Positions 5,221 to 12,468 of a DNA stretch of 12,740 bases are shown here, piece after piece (the first letter of the stretch is position 1; each line of letters begins with the position of its first letter). Below the pieces are notes generated by a model. It worked only from the letters and a program-made list of their open reading frames with translations, had not been told where the DNA came from and did no database searches. Source of the DNA: Bacteroidota bacterium (GTDB lineage: Bacteria; Bacteroidota; Bacteroidia; Chitinophagales; Chitinophagaceae); assembly GCA_005883855.1 (NCBI GenBank), contig VBAU01000050.1, positions 487 to 13,226 of the forward strand, read 5' to 3'. The position numbers and the translations under genes are program-made.

Positions 5221-6549
5221 ATGAGCTTTGCAATCATGAAAATTCCTCTTGTTTATAAAACAACTGAAAACGCCATTTCAATTATTGAGTCGGGCAACAG
5301 GGTGTACATTCATGGAAGTGCCCAGACGCCCACTTGCTTGCTGAAAGCGCTGGCAAAACAGGCTGACCGCTTGAGAGATGTCGAGCTTGTTTTTATCACT
5401 GTCTATGGCGATATCCAGGTGGACAAACCCGAATATTCGGATAGTTTCAAAATAAATTCATTGTTCGTTTCAGCCAGTATCCGTTCTGCTGTAAACGAAG
5501 GTAGAGCTGATTACGTGCCTGTGTTTTTGAGTGAGATCCCGGATCTTTTCAATCGTAATATTTTGCCCATTGATGTAGCGCTGGTACAGGTTTCACCTCC
5601 CGATAAACATGGCTACTGTTCGCTTGGGGTTTCCGTGGACGTTGCCCGGTCGGCTGTAAACACGGCGAAACATGTGATCGCATCAATTAATCCGAATGTC
5701 CCGCGCACACATGGTGATGGAGTGATCCATATAAGCCAATTCGACAGCATGGTGCATTGCGGTGAACCATTGTACGAAACCAAATACAGCGACAAAGTAG
5801 GACCCACCGAGTTAAAGATCGCCCAATACATTGCCGAGTTGATTGACGATGGTTCCACTTTACAAATGGGAATTGGAGCAATTCCGGATGCAGTTTTACG
5901 TTCACTCACCAATCACAAAGACCTGGGCATGCATACAGAGATGTGTTCCGACGGCGTCATAGACCTTTACGAAAAAGGAGTGATCAATAACAGGTGCAAA
6001 CAGATCCATCCCAACAAAGGAGTCTCCGCATTTGCGCTCGGCACGCGTAGGCTGTACGATTTTCTCGATGACAATCCTGCAATTCACTTTTTAGACATCG
6101 ATTACGTGAATGATCCGCACGTCATCCGCCGCAATAATAAAATGGTTGCTATCAACAGCGCTATTGAAGTAGATATTGCTGGGCAGGTTTGTGCAGATTC
6201 AATCGGCACTTTTCAGTATTCAGGCGTCGGGGGTCAAATGGATTTTATGCGTGGTGCGGCATTGAGTGCTGGCGGTAAACCGATCATCGCGCTACCATCA
6301 CGCACCGCCAAAGGCGTTGCACGCATAGTTCCATTTCTAAAACAAGGAGCAGCTGTCACGACAACAAGAGCACACATGCATTACGTAGTAACAGAATACG
6401 GCGTTGCCTACTTATTCGGTAAAAATTTAAGGCAGCGTGCAAAAGCATTAATTGATATCGCACATCCTGATGACAGGGAAGCTTTGGAAAGAGCGTGTTT
6501 TGAAAGGTTTAAAGTGTTTGAAGGGAAAAGTAATTTGATTGCGACCTAG
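5221..6549 (+). CDS. Acetyl-CoA hydrolase/transferase family CoA-transferase
   Basis: A 442-residue class I CoA-transferase of the 4-hydroxybutyrate CoA-transferase/succinyl-CoA:acetate CoA-transferase group, which moves CoA between acyl-CoA and a carboxylate through a glutamyl-CoA thioester. The N-terminal half (about 1-190) carries VSPPDKHGYCSLGVSVD. The C-terminal half carries GIGAIPDAVL (217-226), the catalytic glutamate E240 in MHTEM, the oxyanion glycine loop YSGVGGQMDFMRGA (about 323-336), and VTEYGVAYLFGK near the end. The length fits the family. The start may be ATG 5221 or the in-frame ATG 5236 (MKIPLVYKT), since residues 1-5 are not recognisably conserved. The acyl substrate cannot be told from sequence; acetate/succinate or 4-hydroxybutyrate exchange are both possible. 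It starts 61 nt after aroQ and ends at a strong terminator. Confidence 0.93.
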   Translation: MSFAIMKIPLVYKTTENAISIIESGNRVYIHGSAQTPTCLLKALAKQADRLRDVELVFITVYGDIQVDKPEYSDSFKINSLFVSASIRSAVNEGRADYVPVFLSEIPDLFNRNILPIDVALVQVSPPDKHGYCSLGVSVDVARSAVNTAKHVIASINPNVPRTHGDGVIHISQFDSMVHCGEPLYETKYSDKVGPTELKIAQYIAELIDDGSTLQMGIGAIPDAVLRSLTNHKDLGMHTEMCSDGVIDLYEKGVINNRCKQIHPNKGVSAFALGTRRLYDFLDDNPAIHFLDIDYVNDPHVIRRNNKMVAINSAIEVDIAGQVCADSIGTFQYSGVGGQMDFMRGAALSAGGKPIIALPSRTAKGVARIVPFLKQGAAVTTTRAHMHYVVTEYGVAYLFGKNLRQRAKALIDIAHPDDREALERACFERFKVFEGKSNLIAT

Positions 6550-6574
6550 TTGTTGAGATAAAAATCTCATGGCG

Positions 6575-6613
6575 AAAGCAGAAACCCGCATTTTGGTTTC
6601 TGCTTTATTTTTC
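6575..6613 (+). terminator. Intrinsic terminator after the CoA-transferase gene
   Basis: AAAGCAGAAACC (6575-6586) pairs perfectly with GGTTTCTGCTTT (6595-6606), a 12-bp stem with an 8-nt loop, followed by TTTATTTTT. A smaller TGAGAT/ATCTCA hairpin precedes it at 6554-6569. It separates the plus-strand genes from the convergent minus-strand block. Read on the minus strand the T-run is much weaker, so it may act in one direction only. Confidence 0.88.
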
Positions 6614-6715
6614 TGATCTCATTAACGGATGAAAATGCCACCTCGAACCATGGACGCATCGCGCTAACTTTTGTGCTAAGATCCCGTTCAGCCTTCAAAA
6701 CTCAAGAACGCGATC

Positions 6716-7297
6716 TCATCCTGGTCCTACAGACACGTCGATGCCCAGGCCGACCGCGCTGGCATCAGTTGCTGCGCCTTGAAAATTCAATTGTGCTGAG
6801 TAACGAAAACGGTAGTTTCCAGAGGGAATGATGGGATTGGGAGGCACAATCGGATTTGGTGGCACCAACCGGTAAATGTGATCAAATGTGAAACTACTTC
6901 CTGGTGATGCTGGTTGGTCTGTTTGAAAACTGCCGTCAAACTGATAGATCTGGCCGCTAGTGAGACCAACCCCTTTTAGTGCAACTACATTAGAGATGAG
7001 CGAGATTTTGTATGGGTCATTGGGTATAACTGGATTGGGGGGAACGAGCCTAGTGACCAGGTGGAGCTGACCGACAAAATGTACCTGCTCGCCAACTTCA
7101 TCGTTGCCAAGTAGAAAAGTTTGATCGAAGGGAACAAGCAAATTGGTGACCACCGCATGACTGATGTTCTCCTCTGCGATGCTTTCAATTTTGGCAATGG
7201 TGGGAGCTTCTGACTTTGTTTCAACGTTTTTCTTGCATGATGAGAAAAAAACGAACAGCGTAAAAAAAACCGCCACAAGTGATTTGTTTTTTTTCAT
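6716..7297 (-). CDS. Small predicted lipoprotein with paired VPPNP segments
   Basis: A 193-residue protein I do not recognise. Residues 1-20 form a lipoprotein signal peptide (MKKNK, a hydrophobic run, then FFSS) with the lipidated cysteine at C21, followed by KKN. A positively charged stretch after the cysteine is common in Bacteroidota lipoproteins. The mature part is mostly predicted beta-rich and has two proline segments that share RLVPPNP: RLVPPNPVIPNDPYK and RLVPPNPIVPPNPIIP. Each is followed by a strand-like segment (ISLISNVV, YRFRYSAQLNF), suggesting an internal duplication. It has no cysteine besides C21. It is the last gene of the minus-strand block, 165 nt downstream of another small lipoprotein, so it may be transcribed separately. 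A surface role is inferred from the signal alone. Confidence 0.75.
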   Translation of the reverse strand: MKKNKSLVAVFFTLFVFFSSCKKNVETKSEAPTIAKIESIAEENISHAVVTNLLVPFDQTFLLGNDEVGEQVHFVGQLHLVTRLVPPNPVIPNDPYKISLISNVVALKGVGLTSGQIYQFDGSFQTDQPASPGSSFTFDHIYRLVPPNPIVPPNPIIPSGNYRFRYSAQLNFQGAATDASAVGLGIDVSVGPG

Positions 7298-7404
7298 AAA
7301 TTATTTTTTAATTGATTAATGACTGGCACGCGTTTTTACAAGGACGGCCTACCAAAAAGCACCTCAAGGACTCACGATTGAAATAAAAATCAATGCGTAA
7401 GAAT

Positions 7405-7461
7405 CGCCCGAAAACCATTTCTATTCTGTGCTTCGAAATGAGTTGTTTTCAGATGCGGGCG
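7405..7461 (-). terminator. Nested hairpin directly after the stop of the upstream lipoprotein
   Basis: Three consecutive stems nest into one long imperfect hairpin: CGCCCG/CGGGCG (7405-7410 with 7456-7461), AAAAC/GTTTT (7411-7415 with 7445-7449) and CATTTC/GAAATG (7416-7421 with 7435-7440). There are bulges of 4 and 6 nt on one side. It begins one base after the stop at 7463. On the minus strand a T-rich run comes only about 14 nt later, so it could be a weak terminator or a 3'-end stabilising structure. Confidence 0.45.
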
Positions 7462-7462
7462 G

Positions 7463-7987
7463 CTAATCGAGGGCAGTGACAATGGTTCCATCATAGCTAA
7501 TAGATCCCTTGGCTTCAGCCAGAATAGTATAACCGCTGGCGGCAACAGTTCCGCTTGCATTCGCAAATCTTCCGGTGCCTCCGGTGACGTGGTGAGTTAC
7601 TAAAATACTTGCTGTTCCGTCGCCCTTTGGAGTGTTTGTGCCAGTGAATTCCGTATAAAATTCACTTCCATCAGCAGCAATGAATGTAGCCGTTCCAGTC
7701 ACCACGAAAGGTGGCGGCGTTGCCACATTGACCGTGGCATAAGCAATGAACATGCTGTTACCGAGGGATGCCGCCTCACCCATTCCGGTGACTTTTTGTT
7801 TTACCAGTGGCGGCCCGGCCAATGGCTGGTTTGTAGTTAAGTATTCGCCTTTGAAAGGAACTACCTTCGTTTTTTCAGATTGCGACTTTTCCGTTTGTTT
7901 CGTGGTAGTGTTGTTAATCTCTTTTCGGCATGCTGAGAGCAAAAAACATAATGCTGAGAGCATAAGCACGGGCTTAAGTGGTTTCAT
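7463..7987 (-). CDS. Small predicted lipoprotein with a beta-barrel-type GGTGRFANASG motif
   Basis: A 174-residue lipoprotein. The signal peptide MKPLKPVLMLSALCFLLSA ends in the lipobox LSAC with the lipidated cysteine at C20, followed by RKE. After a polar linker (21-45) the mature domain (about 45-174) looks like a small secreted beta-barrel. GGTGRFANASG at 136-146 followed by G-x-x-x-x-A-x-G resembles the motif seen in allene-oxide-cyclase/dirigent-like and DUF3224-type barrels. The fold is inferred from this motif only, and no enzymatic function is claimed. The frame extends upstream to 8038, but the ATG at 7987 places the signal peptide correctly, so it is chosen. It lies about 205 nt downstream of the response regulator in the same direction, with repeats in the gap. 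Confidence 0.78.
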   Translation of the reverse strand: MKPLKPVLMLSALCFLLSACRKEINNTTTKQTEKSQSEKTKVVPFKGEYLTTNQPLAGPPLVKQKVTGMGEAASLGNSMFIAYATVNVATPPPFVVTGTATFIAADGSEFYTEFTGTNTPKGDGTASILVTHHVTGGTGRFANASGTVAASGYTILAEAKGSISYDGTIVTALD

Positions 7988-8098
7988 AATTGACGCTTTG
8001 AGTTTGAAGGAACCGTTCATAATTTTTTTTGTAAACAAAATTGCGCTTGCTAATAGTCAAGTCAACCACCTTTTTGAGTAGGTCAGCACAGTGAAGTT

Positions 8099-8191
8099 GG
8101 AAATTGCAGATTTGAAATTTGCTCCCGATCGCTTTTCGAAAGAGATTTAGAGTTGAAAATTTTGGGTTTCGAAGTTCGAATTTCGGGTTTC
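8099..8191. repeat. GAAACCCGAAATTCG-type words downstream of the response regulator
   Basis: The gap after the response regulator consists of short related words. Read on the plus strand, GGGTTTC occurs at 8164-8170 and 8185-8191, separated by GAAGTTCGAATTTC, and a further relaxed series (GCAGATTTGAAATTTGC, TTTCGAAAGAG) lies at 8105-8150. The repeat ends one base before the response-regulator stop. The rest of the gap (7988-8098) shows nothing definite beyond an AT-rich leader for the downstream lipoprotein. Confidence 0.6.
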
Positions 8192-8192
8192 A

Positions 8193-8819
8193 TCATACTA
8201 TCCGTTCCCCCAGCGCTTTGGCAATTGCTTCCTTCCCGCAGTTTACATGAAGTTTGTTGTAGATATTTTTTAAATGGTAGCGGGCTGTATCGAAAGATAT
8301 TTTTAATTCTGCAGCGATCATTTTAGCGCTGTAACCTTTAATCAATAATTGCAGGGTTTCAATTTCACGTGTTGATAAAAAATATTTATTGCTCTTACCG
8401 TGCTGAAAACTATTCAGAACTTTTCTTGCGATGGAAGGGCTCATGGGTGCACCACCTTCAATTACTTCCTGGATGGCATCAATCAATTTTGAAGGTGCTG
8501 TTTTTTTCAACAAATATCCATTGGCCCCTGCGCAAAGACATTGAAATAATTTTTCATCATCTTCAAAAACTGTGTACATAATGATAGCCGCCTGCGGATA
8601 GTTTTCTTTGATCTTCACTACTCCTTTTATTCCGCTTTCGCCAGGGAGATCGATATCCATTAACACAACATCAGGTTTGTACACTCTCGCAATTATAGCG
8701 GCCTCGTTGCAGTTATTATAATCACCCGTCACTTCATATTCATCCATTCCTTTAAATAAGGCTACCAGCGATTCACGCAGCCGATCATTATCTTCAAATA
8801 TTACGATCTTAACAGGCAT
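8193..8819 (-). CDS. NarL/FixJ-family response regulator (receiver plus LuxR-type HTH)
   Basis: A 208-residue two-component response regulator. The receiver domain (about 1-120) has the acidic pocket E9-D10, the phospho-acceptor D55 in VVLMDIDLPG, the switch T83 in MYTVFED and the conserved lysine K105 in GYLLKKTAPS. The DNA-binding LuxR/GerE helix-turn-helix is at about 145-205 (STREIETLQLLIKGYSAKMI, then DTARYHLKNIYNKL). The organisation matches NarL-type transcription factors that dimerise on phosphorylation. ATG 8819 gives the expected MPVKIVIFEDND start. It begins 21 nt after the cupin stop, so the two are probably cotranscribed. Its likely partner is the HisKA_3 sensor kinase encoded upstream on the same strand, since that kinase has no receiver of its own. 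Confidence 0.95.
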   Translation of the reverse strand: MPVKIVIFEDNDRLRESLVALFKGMDEYEVTGDYNNCNEAAIIARVYKPDVVLMDIDLPGESGIKGVVKIKENYPQAAIIMYTVFEDDEKLFQCLCAGANGYLLKKTAPSKLIDAIQEVIEGGAPMSPSIARKVLNSFQHGKSNKYFLSTREIETLQLLIKGYSAKMIAAELKISFDTARYHLKNIYNKLHVNCGKEAIAKALGERIV

Positions 8820-8840
8820 TCTTTTGAATTACTGGTAGCA

Positions 8841-9287
8841 CTATATTAGGAATTTCATTCCATGCTTCCCACATAGAGCATTGAACCTTTCCATATCCGG
8901 AGGTCCGGGAGGAAACTGGCTAAGTTCACCAAAAAATTCTTCAAAACTTCTACCCGGACTTACATACCAAAGTGTTTTTGCATCTGTCATCCCGGTATTT
9001 GTATACGCATGCGGACTCCTACGAACAAAATTCAAGCAGTCGCCCGCAGTTGCTTTAAATGCTTCTTCTCCAACCATTACTTCAAATTCGCCTTCTAATA
9101 TATAAAGTACTTCATCTTCGTTTTCATGAACATGCGGAGGTATGCCAGGAGGAGTAATCAATTCAAAAACGTAATTGTCATTGCCATCAGAACTATTGAG
9201 CTTCACGGTTACCGCATGTCCCAAAATATCAAACTTGGTTCCTTCTTTTGAAGAAACGAGTTTTGGGACGATAGTTGTTGTATGCAT
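8841..9287 (-). CDS. Small single-domain cupin protein
   Basis: A 148-residue one-domain cupin. Cupin motif 1 is complete: G48, H52, H54 and E59 in GIPPHVHENEDEVLYILEG, ending with G66. Motif 2 has G82, H93 and N97 in FVRRSPHAYTN. H52, H54, E59 and H93 are the usual metal ligands, so it should bind a metal; whether it is a dioxygenase (quercetinase-like), isomerase or ligand sensor cannot be told. The C-terminus carries a less common extension (FPPGPPDMERFNALCGKHGM) that resembles one seen with small quercetin-dioxygenase-like cupins. No signal peptide is present, so it acts in the cytoplasm. It lies between a sensor kinase and a response regulator, 21 nt before the latter, with its own upstream region containing an inverted repeat. 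Confidence 0.88.
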   Translation of the reverse strand: MHTTTIVPKLVSSKEGTKFDILGHAVTVKLNSSDGNDNYVFELITPPGIPPHVHENEDEVLYILEGEFEVMVGEEAFKATAGDCLNFVRRSPHAYTNTGMTDAKTLWYVSPGRSFEEFFGELSQFPPGPPDMERFNALCGKHGMKFLI

Positions 9288-9318
9288 TTTTTTGTTTTTA
9301 CAGTTCTATTAGGTGCCA

Positions 9319-9348
9319 GTGTTAACGATGGGTATCATAAGCTAACAC
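9319..9348. promoter_or_regulatory. Candidate operator: GTGTTA-N18-TAACAC
   Basis: A perfect 6-bp inverted pair, GTGTTA (9319-9324) and TAACAC (9343-9348), encloses a smaller GAT/ATC pair. It lies 32-61 nt upstream of the cupin start codon, a sensible position for a dimeric regulator of the cupin/response-regulator pair, possibly the response regulator itself. It was identified by symmetry only. Confidence 0.3.
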
Positions 9349-9410
9349 GCGTCGCAAGTTGTCATAATTACACATAACTGAACCTATTTGCCAATCGAAA
9401 GTAAAAAGCA

Positions 9411-9442
9411 AAAAAACAAAATCGAGCTACTCATTTGAGTAG
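9411..9442 (-). terminator. Terminator-like hairpin overlapping the kinase stop codon
   Basis: CTACTC (9427-9432) and GAGTAG (9437-9442) form a 6-bp stem with a 4-nt loop. On the minus strand it is followed after a few bases by a long T-rich run (9421 down to 9411). The kinase stop codon (9431-9433) lies inside the stem-loop. This would separate kinase transcription from the cupin/regulator unit. Confidence 0.5.
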
Positions 9443-12343
9443 TGAGTTTTTAATTGCCATCCTGATTTCAATTCGGGTGCCTTTTCCAGTAGTCGTATCA
9501 ATCTTTAAGTCACCGTTCCATTTTCTTACTCTTGTCTCTAAATTTTTTAATCCATTGCGGTGAGTTGTGATATTGGGATTGAAACCTTTTCCATCGTCTT
9601 CAATCAGCATATTTAAAACACTATTGCTACTGACCGCGATTTTTATATGAATAGTTTTTGCTGAAGCGTGCTTGTGAATATTATTAAGGCATTCTTTAAA
9701 AACAAGGTATACATCGCGCCGTTGTTCCATGTTGAGTCTATTATCTTCACCCGTTTTTTCGAAATTAAACTGGCAACTGATATTGCTGCTCTCAAATAAT
9801 TCTCCTGCATATCTTCTCATCCGGGCTTGCAACTCCTGCATATTGTCATTTCTGGTGTTTACGCTCCAGATAATATCATCCAACGCCTGCTGCGTAGAAA
9901 CAGATTCTTCAGTTATGCGATGAAGGTATTTTTCGGCAACAGGAGTGTCCATTAAATTTTTCTTGCCCAATTCTGACAGGATGCTGATATTGGTAAGTGT
10001 GGAACCAATATCATCATGAAGGTCTGTGGCAATGGTATTCCGAACTTTTTGTAAACGCAGTAAATGATTGATACGGTAGCGATATAAACCGTACATAGCC
10101 AATAAAACAAATAACACGATCAAAGAATAGAACCACCACGTTTTCCAATACGGCGGATTTACAGTAAATATGAATGATGTGTCTGGCCCATAAGTGCCGT
10201 TCCATCCAAGCATTCGTACTTCAAACTTGTAATGCCCGGGTGCGAGACTCGCGTACTGAACGGAATGCGAGTTGGCCGGGTGACTCCATGCGGTATCGTT
10301 GCTTCCCTTGAGCCTGTAGCTGTATAGAATTTCTTTCTCGTTTAAATAACTGGGAGACGTGAATTCAAATAGGGCGTTATTTGTCGAATATGCCAGGTTG
10401 GCCTTTTCAGGTGCACGATGAAATGTGGAATTTTTTCCTTCGCCCGCAAGAACAACCTTCGTCAAATAGACCAGTTGAGGCGAAGTTTGCTCAAGTTTAT
10501 TGTCTCTTATCTCGCAAAGTCCCTGCAACGAGGAACAAAACAGTCGATTGCCCTCCGCGTATTCGATAATATTTACGTTTGGAAAGAAATTAATTATTCG
10601 ACTATAATTAAAAAGTTCAAAACCGTTGGTGGTTCTTATTAGTTTATCGATACCGAATTTGTTCACCACCCAGATATTTCCCTCTGCATCCTCAGTCACG
10701 TCGACAATCCAGTTGGAGGAAAGACCCTTCTGTTGATTTAGGTGAAATGGCTCACCTTCGCCATTTGAAGCGATCCGCATCACACCGTTGTAACGAGTGC
10801 CTACCCACATATTTCCTTCGTCATCTTCAAATAACGAACGAACATGGTCATCCGGCAACTCGCGAATGTGGTTGATCTCCGACCATTGCTTCGTCACAAA
10901 ATCATACTTTGCTCGGTAGAGGCCATCGTCCCATGTTCCCAACCAAATATATCCGCTGTGATCAGCAAGGATATTATTGATACGCATTTTAAATGTAGAA
11001 TCAATTACGGTTTTCCCGTTGTCATAGATCATAATTGCACGAAAAATGGGAAGGAAAATGGTGCGCCCATCCGTTGTGGTTGCCGAATTCGTAACTGACA
11101 AATTGAGGCTGGTGGTTATTTTACCAGGAGATGTTAGCCGGTTGGAAGTTACATCGTAGTGATAGAGTTTATTGCCATAAATGAACAGTGCCGGAGAGCT
11201 ATGAGTTACGTAAGTCAGATTTTTGTCCTTCTGTAGTTTCAGAACGTTATCAATTTTGCCGGTTTGAAAATTATACCGGTACAACAACCGTTCTGTCGCA
11301 ACAAGCATCTCTTTGTGAGATATCCGCTCTATGACCATGGCATAATGTGGTTGTCCCTCGAGAAGTTGGGGAACTGTAACTGCGGAAGGAGCAATCATTT
11401 TTGCCAAACCCAGGTCCGTACCCATCCACAGGTTCTCTTCGCGATCTCGAAAAATAACGTTTACGAATCGAGACGGCAAGCCATCGTGTTCGGTAAACTG
11501 TTTCAACCGCCCTTCTGCGGATATGTTAATCAACCCCTGGGCGGTGCCGACCCAGAAAGTTCCATTTGTTTCCTGGAACATGCAGTTTATGTATCCCTGG
11601 GATAGCAGGGGGTCGTTGAAGGGTGCAGGTGGATCAGTTAGTTTTAGCAGGTGCTTATTATAGTCAATGGAAACTAATTTGAGCCCTTTGGTGGTGCCGA
11701 CCCACAAACGCATTTGCGAATCTTTAAATACGCAGTTGGAAACGCCATCAAGGATTCTTTTTTCAACTGCACCCCAGACGTGAAATTGTCTATCATAAAT
11801 TTGGACAGGTAAGGTGTCTGTGGCCGCGGCTATTAGAGAATCATTCAAACGGATCAGGTCATAACACGAAGCGCCATTAGCCTTGTTGAGGTACTTTATG
11901 TTATTTCCATTTACCTCGACGATTCCAGCCCTGTCTGTTAAGGCAAGCAGACTTGCGCTTTGAATCCTTTGAAAGCGATTAACGATGATGTTGTTAAAAA
12001 CTTTTTGTCGCTTGATTTGATCGTCGCCGATCAAGTCCACCGTACCGAGATTCGACGCGACGTAAATGTCACCGGATGGTAATTCTACAACATCGTTGAT
12101 AAGGTTGTGCGATAGGCCATTGGTTTCAGTAAAATTGGTAAAGCGGTTTCCGTCGTACTTGCTAAGACCTTCCCACGTCGCAATCCACAAAAACCCTTTT
12201 GAATCCTGGAAAATTCTGCGCACGGAATTATTTACCAATCCGTCATTCACTGTATATGTTCTAAAGATACCTTGCTGCGCAGAGACGGTGGCGCTGATCA
12301 GTTGCAGGAATATGAGCGGTGATATGGAAGCAACTCGTCTCAA
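9431..12343 (-). CDS. Membrane sensor histidine kinase with periplasmic regulator propeller and Y_Y_Y domain
   Basis: A 970-residue sensor kinase. A signal peptide (about 1-22, ending SATVSA) exports a large periplasmic region. That region holds about eight two-component-regulator propeller repeats with the pattern D-x-x-G-x-x-W-x-G-T-x-x-G-L (for example FQDSKGFLWIATWEGLSKYD near residue 45 and FEDDEGNMWVGTRYNGVMRI further on), giving beta-propeller blades for ligand sensing. A Y_Y_Y domain follows at about 665-730, then one membrane helix at about 736-755. The cytoplasmic kinase is HisKA_3 type with phospho-acceptor H776 in DLHDDIGSTL, N-box LNNIHKHA (886-893), and ATP-lid glycines DDGKGF (916-921) and NGLKNL. 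There is no receiver or AraC-type DNA-binding domain, so it is not a hybrid (HTCS) regulator and needs a separate partner, probably the nearby NarL-type regulator. The frame has no ATG: the start is TTG 12343, or ATC 12358. Confidence 0.94.
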   Translation of the reverse strand: MRRVASISPLIFLQLISATVSAQQGIFRTYTVNDGLVNNSVRRIFQDSKGFLWIATWEGLSKYDGNRFTNFTETNGLSHNLINDVVELPSGDIYVASNLGTVDLIGDDQIKRQKVFNNIIVNRFQRIQSASLLALTDRAGIVEVNGNNIKYLNKANGASCYDLIRLNDSLIAAATDTLPVQIYDRQFHVWGAVEKRILDGVSNCVFKDSQMRLWVGTTKGLKLVSIDYNKHLLKLTDPPAPFNDPLLSQGYINCMFQETNGTFWVGTAQGLINISAEGRLKQFTEHDGLPSRFVNVIFRDREENLWMGTDLGLAKMIAPSAVTVPQLLEGQPHYAMVIERISHKEMLVATERLLYRYNFQTGKIDNVLKLQKDKNLTYVTHSSPALFIYGNKLYHYDVTSNRLTSPGKITTSLNLSVTNSATTTDGRTIFLPIFRAIMIYDNGKTVIDSTFKMRINNILADHSGYIWLGTWDDGLYRAKYDFVTKQWSEINHIRELPDDHVRSLFEDDEGNMWVGTRYNGVMRIASNGEGEPFHLNQQKGLSSNWIVDVTEDAEGNIWVVNKFGIDKLIRTTNGFELFNYSRIINFFPNVNIIEYAEGNRLFCSSLQGLCEIRDNKLEQTSPQLVYLTKVVLAGEGKNSTFHRAPEKANLAYSTNNALFEFTSPSYLNEKEILYSYRLKGSNDTAWSHPANSHSVQYASLAPGHYKFEVRMLGWNGTYGPDTSFIFTVNPPYWKTWWFYSLIVLFVLLAMYGLYRYRINHLLRLQKVRNTIATDLHDDIGSTLTNISILSELGKKNLMDTPVAEKYLHRITEESVSTQQALDDIIWSVNTRNDNMQELQARMRRYAGELFESSNISCQFNFEKTGEDNRLNMEQRRDVYLVFKECLNNIHKHASAKTIHIKIAVSSNSVLNMLIEDDGKGFNPNITTHRNGLKNLETRVRKWNGDLKIDTTTGKGTRIEIRMAIKNSLLK

Positions 12344-12468
12344 TAGCTGTTTGCGGATGGAGTTTTATCCGTGTACTTAAGTTAGCTATTTTACCTTAGA
12401 CCTGAAAGACTATTGTAAGATCTATCCGTTTCGCATAACCACTACAGATAATAGGTTTCGGCCGATTT
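12344..12468 (-). other. Upstream region of the sensor kinase gene
   Basis: The 125-nt gap between the truncated propeller gene and the kinase is AT-rich. It has no clear terminator hairpin and no good match to the Bacteroidota promoter consensus. A stop codon in the kinase frame at 12365-12367 limits how far upstream the kinase can begin. Confidence 0.4.

Noticed and set aside
5687..5912. Minus-strand open frames inside the CoA-transferase gene
   Set aside because: They are antisense shadows of a clearly conserved enzyme and show no protein family signal.
7988..8038. Longer N-terminus for the lipoprotein at 7463-7987
   Set aside because: It would put 17 polar residues before a complete lipoprotein signal peptide.
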